DNA of 64,000 nt from Roseateles_B sp041905785 (GTDB lineage: Bacteria > Pseudomonadota > Gammaproteobacteria > Burkholderiales > Burkholderiaceae_C). The stretch spans positions 211,150 to 275,149 of the forward strand of contig JAYRKJ010000004.1 in assembly GCA_041905785.1 (NCBI GenBank), in the 5' to 3' direction. How positions within the stretch are numbered: position 1 is the stretch's first letter; every line of letters begins with the position of its first letter. The translations under genes were made by a program, and so were the position numbers. A model generated the notes under the pieces. It was not told where the DNA came from. It ran no database searches and saw only the letters and a list, made by a program, of their open reading frames with translations. Below, piece after piece: positions 60,018 to 64,000 of this stretch.

Positions 60018-61546
60018 GCCGGGGCTCCTTGTTCATCAGTGCGGCTGCGGTAGGGCACGGTGAGGGTCACCACGGTGCCCGAGGGTTGGTTGGCGGCGAT
60101 GGTCACGCTGGCTTTGCCGCCATAGAGCAGGGACAGGCGTTCGCGGATATTGGCCAGGCCCACACCGGTACCCGCTGTGGCGGCGCGTCCGAACCCCAGG
60201 CCGGTGTCGGCCACGGTGACGGCCAGCTTGCCGTGCAGCACCTCGGCCCGGACCTTGAGGCTGCCGCCCTCGGCCTTGGGCTCCAGTCCATGCTTGATGG
60301 CGTTCTCGACCAGGCTCTGGATCATCATGGGCGGGAATTCGGCGGAGAGCAGGCCGTCGGGCACGTCGATCTCGGTCTGCAGCCGGTCCTCCATGCGCAC
60401 CTTGAGGATTTCCAGGTAGGGCCGGATCACCGCCAGCTCGCGGCCCAGGTCGCGCACGCCGGCGGCATTGGCCTCGCGCATGGTGGGCATGGAGGCACGC
60501 AGCAGGGCGATCAGGTTGCGCTGCATCTGCGAGGCGCGCGGTGGGTCGGTCTCGATCAGGTGGTCGATGGAGGCCAGGGTGTTGAACAGGAAGTGCGGTT
60601 CCACCTGGGCCTGCATCGCGGCCATGCGGGCCTCGACGACCTGCCGCTTGAGCGACTCGGCCTCGGCGGTCTCGGCAGCCTGGGCAGCCTTGACCTCGGC
60701 CTGGATGCGGCCCTTGTAGGTCGCCTTGATCAGGGCCGAGGCCAGCACGAAGAGCACGGAGAAGTCGATCAGGAACTCGCCCCAGTGGATCACCCGCACA
60801 CGGGAGTGCCAGCCGGCGCTGGCCTCTTCCTGCGCCTTCTCCAGCTCGGTCTGGACCTTGTCCAGTTCCTCCTGGAGCTGGCGGCGGGCGTCCTCGGCCT
60901 CGTCACGGGCGGCGCGGGCTTCGTCCAGCTGTTGCCTGGACTGCTCCTGGGCCCGCTTCAGCGCCTCTTCGACCTGGTTGCGCAAGGCCTCTTCGCTCAC
61001 CTCGAGCTTGTCCGCCCTCGCCGCCTTTTCCGCCTTATCGGCTTTTTCCGCCTTGTCTGCCGGCAGGCTCAGCACCAGGCTGGGCAGCTTGATGTGAACC
61101 CCTTCCTCCATGGCCTTCTCTGCCGAGGCCGGGGCGCTGGCGGCCTTGGGGCGCTGCTCGATGCGGATGCCGTGCTTGTCGATGGCCACGTCCAGATGCA
61201 CGCCGTCCTCACCCTTGCCCAGCTTCTCGGCGATCTTGCGGGCCGATTCCTCCAGCGTTTCTTCGTCCTTTCGCGTGATCTTGGGCGCAGGCGGCTTGGG
61301 CGTCGATTTGGCCTTGGGGCTGGGCCTGCTCGGCGGCGTGCCTTCGTACTGTTCGGTGATGCGCCAGGTGAAGGGCGGCATGTTGCTGAGGATGTTGGCA
61401 CCGATGATCAGCAGGATGGACAGCAGGATGAACCGCCGCCAGCTGATGCTCACCAACCAGCTGGCGTAGACATGGAAGCCGCGCACACAGCTCGCGGCAA
61501 AGCGCTGCCAGCGGTCATACCAGGTGGGAGAGGGTTGGGCGTTCAT
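60014..61546 (-). CDS. LytS-like sensor histidine kinase with large coiled-coil sensor
   Basis: A 510-residue kinase. Membrane helices lie near 39-55 and 257-274. The 200-residue segment between them is highly charged, with Lys/Ala/Glu repeats ('KAEKADKAEKAARADK') and a coiled coil (about 183-243). A second coiled coil (278-310) leads to the His_kinase domain, with His318 in 'QVEPHFLFNTLASID'. The ATPase domain carries 'SLVENAIKHGLEPKAEGG' and 'GTGVGLANIRERL'. The sensor region is unusual and not recognised. It is divergent from the chemotaxis receptor gene by 274 bp. Confidence 0.9.
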   Translation of the reverse strand: MNAQPSPTWYDRWQRFAASCVRGFHVYASWLVSISWRRFILLSILLIIGANILSNMPPFTWRITEQYEGTPPSRPSPKAKSTPKPPAPKITRKDEETLEESARKIAEKLGKGEDGVHLDVAIDKHGIRIEQRPKAASAPASAEKAMEEGVHIKLPSLVLSLPADKAEKADKAEKAARADKLEVSEEALRNQVEEALKRAQEQSRQQLDEARAARDEAEDARRQLQEELDKVQTELEKAQEEASAGWHSRVRVIHWGEFLIDFSVLFVLASALIKATYKGRIQAEVKAAQAAETAEAESLKRQVVEARMAAMQAQVEPHFLFNTLASIDHLIETDPPRASQMQRNLIALLRASMPTMREANAAGVRDLGRELAVIRPYLEILKVRMEDRLQTEIDVPDGLLSAEFPPMMIQSLVENAIKHGLEPKAEGGSLKVRAEVLHGKLAVTVADTGLGFGRAATAGTGVGLANIRERLSLLYGGKASVTIAANQPSGTVVTLTVPYRSRTDEQGAPA

Positions 61547-61820
61547 GCGAGGACCTGCTTTTTGCTGTTGAAGCGGACTGTACGCAAGCCGAAAGAGGCC
61601 CCCCAGCGAGAGGCGACAGGCTGCACGGACCTGGGCCCCATCTGCATGGCACCCGGATGGGCGTTGCGGCCCCGGACCGGGCGGCCGTGGCGCCCGCCAG
61701 GCTGGTTCGTGAAGCAGGTCACGCGCCTGCGGGCTGGCGGAGCGGTCGTCATCGACCCATCACACGGCCTGCCTACCGTCCGGGGACGGACCGCTGCACG
61801 AGGGGTCCGCTTCGGATGGG

Positions 61821-63674
61821 ATGGATGACATGAAGTACTGGCAAAGCCTGAGGACGCGCTTGGTGATGGCCGCCCTGCTGTGCTTGGTGATGGGCGCCTT
61901 GCCGCTGCTGCGGGCCGAGCGCGAGGCGGCCGATGCGGTGCAGCGGGCCGAGCGGCAGTCGCTGGCCTTGCGGCTCAACAAGGGCTGGTGGACGGTGATG
62001 GACTTGGTTCAGCATGCCCGACAGCAGGCTCTGCAGCCGGACGGCGCGTCCGCTCAGGCGCCGGACGCGGCCCCGGTGCAAGCCCTGCAGCGCCAGCAGG
62101 CCGCGTTGGCGGCGGCGCCCGGCTTTGCCGAGCTGGCGCCGGCGGCTGCAGCCCTGGTCCGGCAATGGGGCGAGGCCGGCCCTGCGGCGAATGCCGCCAC
62201 GCCGCAGGCCCGCCTGCAGGCTTTTGACCAGTGGCTGCAGGTCCTACAGCGCGAGATCGACCGCCTCCATGTGCAGGCCGGGCTCTGGCAGGAGGCCGAT
62301 GCCGCCGTGCATTTCGGGGCCCAGGCGGCCTTGCAGGAAGCGCCGCGCGCCGTCGAAGCGCTGAGCCAGTTGCGCGATCTCAGCCGCGCCGCGCTGGTCG
62401 ACGACCTGGGCGCCATGGCCGCCGCACAGACCCGCTACACGGTGCATGGCGAGGCCATGGAGGCGCTGCTCCTGCGCCTGCCCCAGGGCGCCAGCCTGGC
62501 CCAGGCTCTGCGCCAGCAGCGTCAGGGGCTGCTGGCGACGCTTCAGCAGGCCGCTGCCGACCCTTCCTTCCCGCTGGATCAGCTGGTGAGCCAGTTGGAG
62601 GCCGCGCGGGCTCATCAGCTGAGCTTGAGCCAGCGCCTGCTGGATCAGGTGCAGGCCAGCCTGCAGCGCCAGGAGCTTCAGCGGCGCGAGGCGCGCTGGC
62701 AGCAGCTGGGCATGACCCTGACCCTGCTGGGTGCGGCCGTTGCCCTGATGGCCTGGACGCTGCGCAGCGTGCTGCGGGGCCTGGACGAGGCGGTGGGCGT
62801 GGCGCAGCGCATCGCCGAGGGCGACCTGTCGGTGCGGGTGCCGCTGGATCGGCCGCTGGAACTGGGCCGGCTGCTGGCCGGCATTGAGGCCATGCGCCAG
62901 CGCTTGCAGCAGATGGTGCAGGGCATGGGCCAGGCGGCGGCGCGCATCCAGGACGCGGCTGCCGAGATCGCCCAGGGCAACGAGGACCTGGGCCAGCGCA
63001 CCGAGCAGGCCTCGTCCAGCCTTCAGCAGACCAGCGCCTCGATGGAGACCCTCTCGGCCGCCGTCAGCGGCACCGCCGGCCTGGCCGAGCAGGCCAACCA
63101 GATGGCGCACGCCGCCAGCGCCGTGGCCGCCAAGGGCGATGCCGCGGTGCAGGAGGTGATCGCCAACATGCAGGCGCTGCACCAGGTCTCGGGACAGATC
63201 GGCAGCATCAGCGAGCTGATCGGCGGCATCGCCTTTCAGACCAATCTGCTGGCCTTGAACGCCGCGGTGGAAGCGGCCCGTGCCGGCGAGCAGGGGCGCG
63301 GCTTCTCCGTCGTGGCGGCCGAGGTGCGCGCCCTGGCCCAGCGCTGCTCAGGTGCGGCGGCGGAGATCCAGGAGCTCACGCGCAGCTCGGTTGAGCGCAT
63401 GGGCAACGGCGCGCAGCTGGCGCGCGGTGCCGGCGGCATGATGCAGCAAATGCTGGCCAGCGCCCGCGAGGTCTGTCGCGTGATCGCGCAGATCGAGGGC
63501 AAGTCCTCGCACCAGCGGCGCGACATCGGCGAGCTGACGCAGGCCGTGCAATGCGTGGACGCGCTGACCCAGCAGAACGCCGTGCTGGTGGACCAGTCCC
63601 GCGCCGCCGCGGCCGGCCTGCGCGCTGAGGCCGGCGCTTTGGCCGGGCAGATTGCGCGGTTCCGGCTGGGCTGA
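61821..63674 (+). CDS. Methyl-accepting chemotaxis protein
   Basis: A 617-residue receptor. Helix 1 lies near 12-30, a periplasmic sensor of about 260 residues is rich in Ala and Gln, helix 2 is near 297-317, then HAMP (about 318-370) and the signalling coiled coil. The hairpin tip is 'IGGIAFQTNLLALNAAVEAARAGEQGRGF', cited by position, the universal MCP motif. The methylation helices contain Glu/Gln-rich 'QASSSLQQTSASMETL'. There is no C-terminal NWETF-type CheR tether. The ATG at 61830 (MKYWQS) is an equally possible start. Ligand unknown. Confidence 0.92.
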   Translation: MDDMKYWQSLRTRLVMAALLCLVMGALPLLRAEREAADAVQRAERQSLALRLNKGWWTVMDLVQHARQQALQPDGASAQAPDAAPVQALQRQQAALAAAPGFAELAPAAAALVRQWGEAGPAANAATPQARLQAFDQWLQVLQREIDRLHVQAGLWQEADAAVHFGAQAALQEAPRAVEALSQLRDLSRAALVDDLGAMAAAQTRYTVHGEAMEALLLRLPQGASLAQALRQQRQGLLATLQQAAADPSFPLDQLVSQLEAARAHQLSLSQRLLDQVQASLQRQELQRREARWQQLGMTLTLLGAAVALMAWTLRSVLRGLDEAVGVAQRIAEGDLSVRVPLDRPLELGRLLAGIEAMRQRLQQMVQGMGQAAARIQDAAAEIAQGNEDLGQRTEQASSSLQQTSASMETLSAAVSGTAGLAEQANQMAHAASAVAAKGDAAVQEVIANMQALHQVSGQIGSISELIGGIAFQTNLLALNAAVEAARAGEQGRGFSVVAAEVRALAQRCSGAAAEIQELTRSSVERMGNGAQLARGAGGMMQQMLASAREVCRVIAQIEGKSSHQRRDIGELTQAVQCVDALTQQNAVLVDQSRAAAAGLRAEAGALAGQIARFRLG

Positions 63675-63740
63675 ATGAGGCCCCTCGCCCAGGCGCGCCG
63701 CGCTGGACGCGGGCGTGCCTGGTCGGTCCCCCGAGGGGAC

Positions 63741-63775
63741 GGTCCTGCCTGCGGCATCGAGCCGCCGGCAGGACC
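63741..63775. repeat. Variable hairpin of repeat unit 1
   Basis: Thirty-five bases folding symmetrically around the loop ATCGA: fifteen positions per arm, fourteen paired. The outer arm begins GGTCCTGCC and returns as GGCAGGACC. Confidence 0.85.
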
Positions 63776-63871
63776 AGGTGGGCCGGCTTGGGGCGGCCCG
63801 GGGGCTGTTGGCCCCTCGCCCAGGCGCGCCACGCTGGACGCGGGCGTGTCTGGTCGGTCCCCCGAGGGGAC

Positions 63872-63906
63872 GACATTGTTTGCGGCCTTGAGCCACAAAC
63901 AATGCC
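63872..63906. repeat. Variable hairpin of repeat unit 2
   Basis: Thirty-five bases around the loop CTTGA: fifteen positions per arm, thirteen paired. The arm CATTGTTTG returns as CAAACAATG. The inner part TGCGGC...GAGCC is the same as in unit 1, while the outer arm is entirely different. Confidence 0.85.
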
Positions 63907-64000
63907 AAGGGGGCCGGCTTGGGGCGGCCCGGCGCCGGCCCGGGGCTGTTGGCCCCTCGCCCAGGCGCGCCGCGCTGGACGCGGGCTTGCCTGGTCGGTC

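Larger units (their letters stand above)
63679..64000. repeat. Tandem array of long repeat units with variable hairpins, runs off the window
   Basis: Units begin at 63679 (131 bp), 63810 (141 bp) and 63951 (cut by the window end). The first 62 bp of units 1 and 2 differ at only two positions and contain the palindrome GTCCCC-CGA-GGGGAC. A 35-bp hairpin follows whose arms differ between units, then a second conserved stretch around GGCCGGCTTGGGGCGGCCC. Unit 2 has 10 extra bp in this last part. No gene is seen in the 326 bp after the receptor stop. Confidence 0.9.

Noticed and set aside
63236..63908. Minus-strand frames over the terminal repeat array
   Set aside because: The reading comes from GC-rich repeats and the antisense of the chemotaxis gene; no start or motif supports a protein.

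Overview
The window looks like a chromosome segment of a high-GC betaproteobacterium of the order Burkholderiales, perhaps a Roseateles/Pelomonas/Mitsuaria-like member of the Sphaerotilaceae. This rests on the protein families, the complete F1Fo operon with an atpI-like first gene, the proteobacterial-type GshA, the GC-rich third codon positions and the compact layout. It is an inference from family resemblance, not a database match. I saw no rRNA, tRNA, CRISPR array, insertion sequence or prophage.

Layout. 1-4 kb: the 5' part of a ComM/YifB-type ATPase gene (minus strand), then a TorF-type porin, glnK (P-II) and amtB. A sigma-54-type promoter and an NtrC-type palindrome precede the porin, so this looks like a nitrogen-controlled unit. 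4-15.5 kb: an unrecognised exported propeller-like protein, gshA, a LysR regulator divergent from a TonB-dependent receptor, kup, a BenE-type transporter and gshB. The two glutathione genes are split by four unrelated genes. 15.5-25 kb: a secreted GH18 chitinase with a Pro-Thr linker, a cytochrome P450 divergent from two tandem AraC-type paralogues, an ABC-F ATPase, a response regulator and a membrane diguanylate cyclase. 25-30.4 kb: amino-acid metabolism, with a MocR-type regulator divergent from an Asp/Glu racemase, aminotransferase, GNAT, PhzF-like protein and a broken alaX gene. 30.4-33.4 kb: a c'-type cytochrome, a cytochrome b561, a GNAT and an SMP-30 lactonase.

33.5-41.1 kb: the complete ATP synthase operon atpIBEFHAGDC with a promoter, structured spacers and a terminator. 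41-46 kb: hexose-6-phosphate mutarotase, hemE, a 485-bp spacer with two DnaA-box-like sequences and a start-less minus-strand frame, and priA. 46-54 kb: an S9 peptidase, an AEC-family carrier, a membrane-anchored pseudokinase, a periplasmic solute-binding protein and a Rep/UvrD helicase. 54-58 kb: a Tat-exported PhoD-type phosphatase and a FadL-type outer-membrane protein. 58-64 kb: a YhhN-type membrane protein, a LytS-like kinase / lipoprotein / LytTR regulator operon, and a chemotaxis receptor. The window ends in a tandem array of about 131-141-bp units. Each complete unit holds a 35-nt hairpin whose arms differ between copies while pairing is kept.

The most interesting observations are the covarying terminal hairpin array, the sigma-54/NtrC signature at the porin-glnK-amtB cluster, a recurrent leaderless-promoter arrangement, the pseudokinase, the DnaA-box-like spacer before priA, and a 14-base motif repeated downstream of three gene ends.
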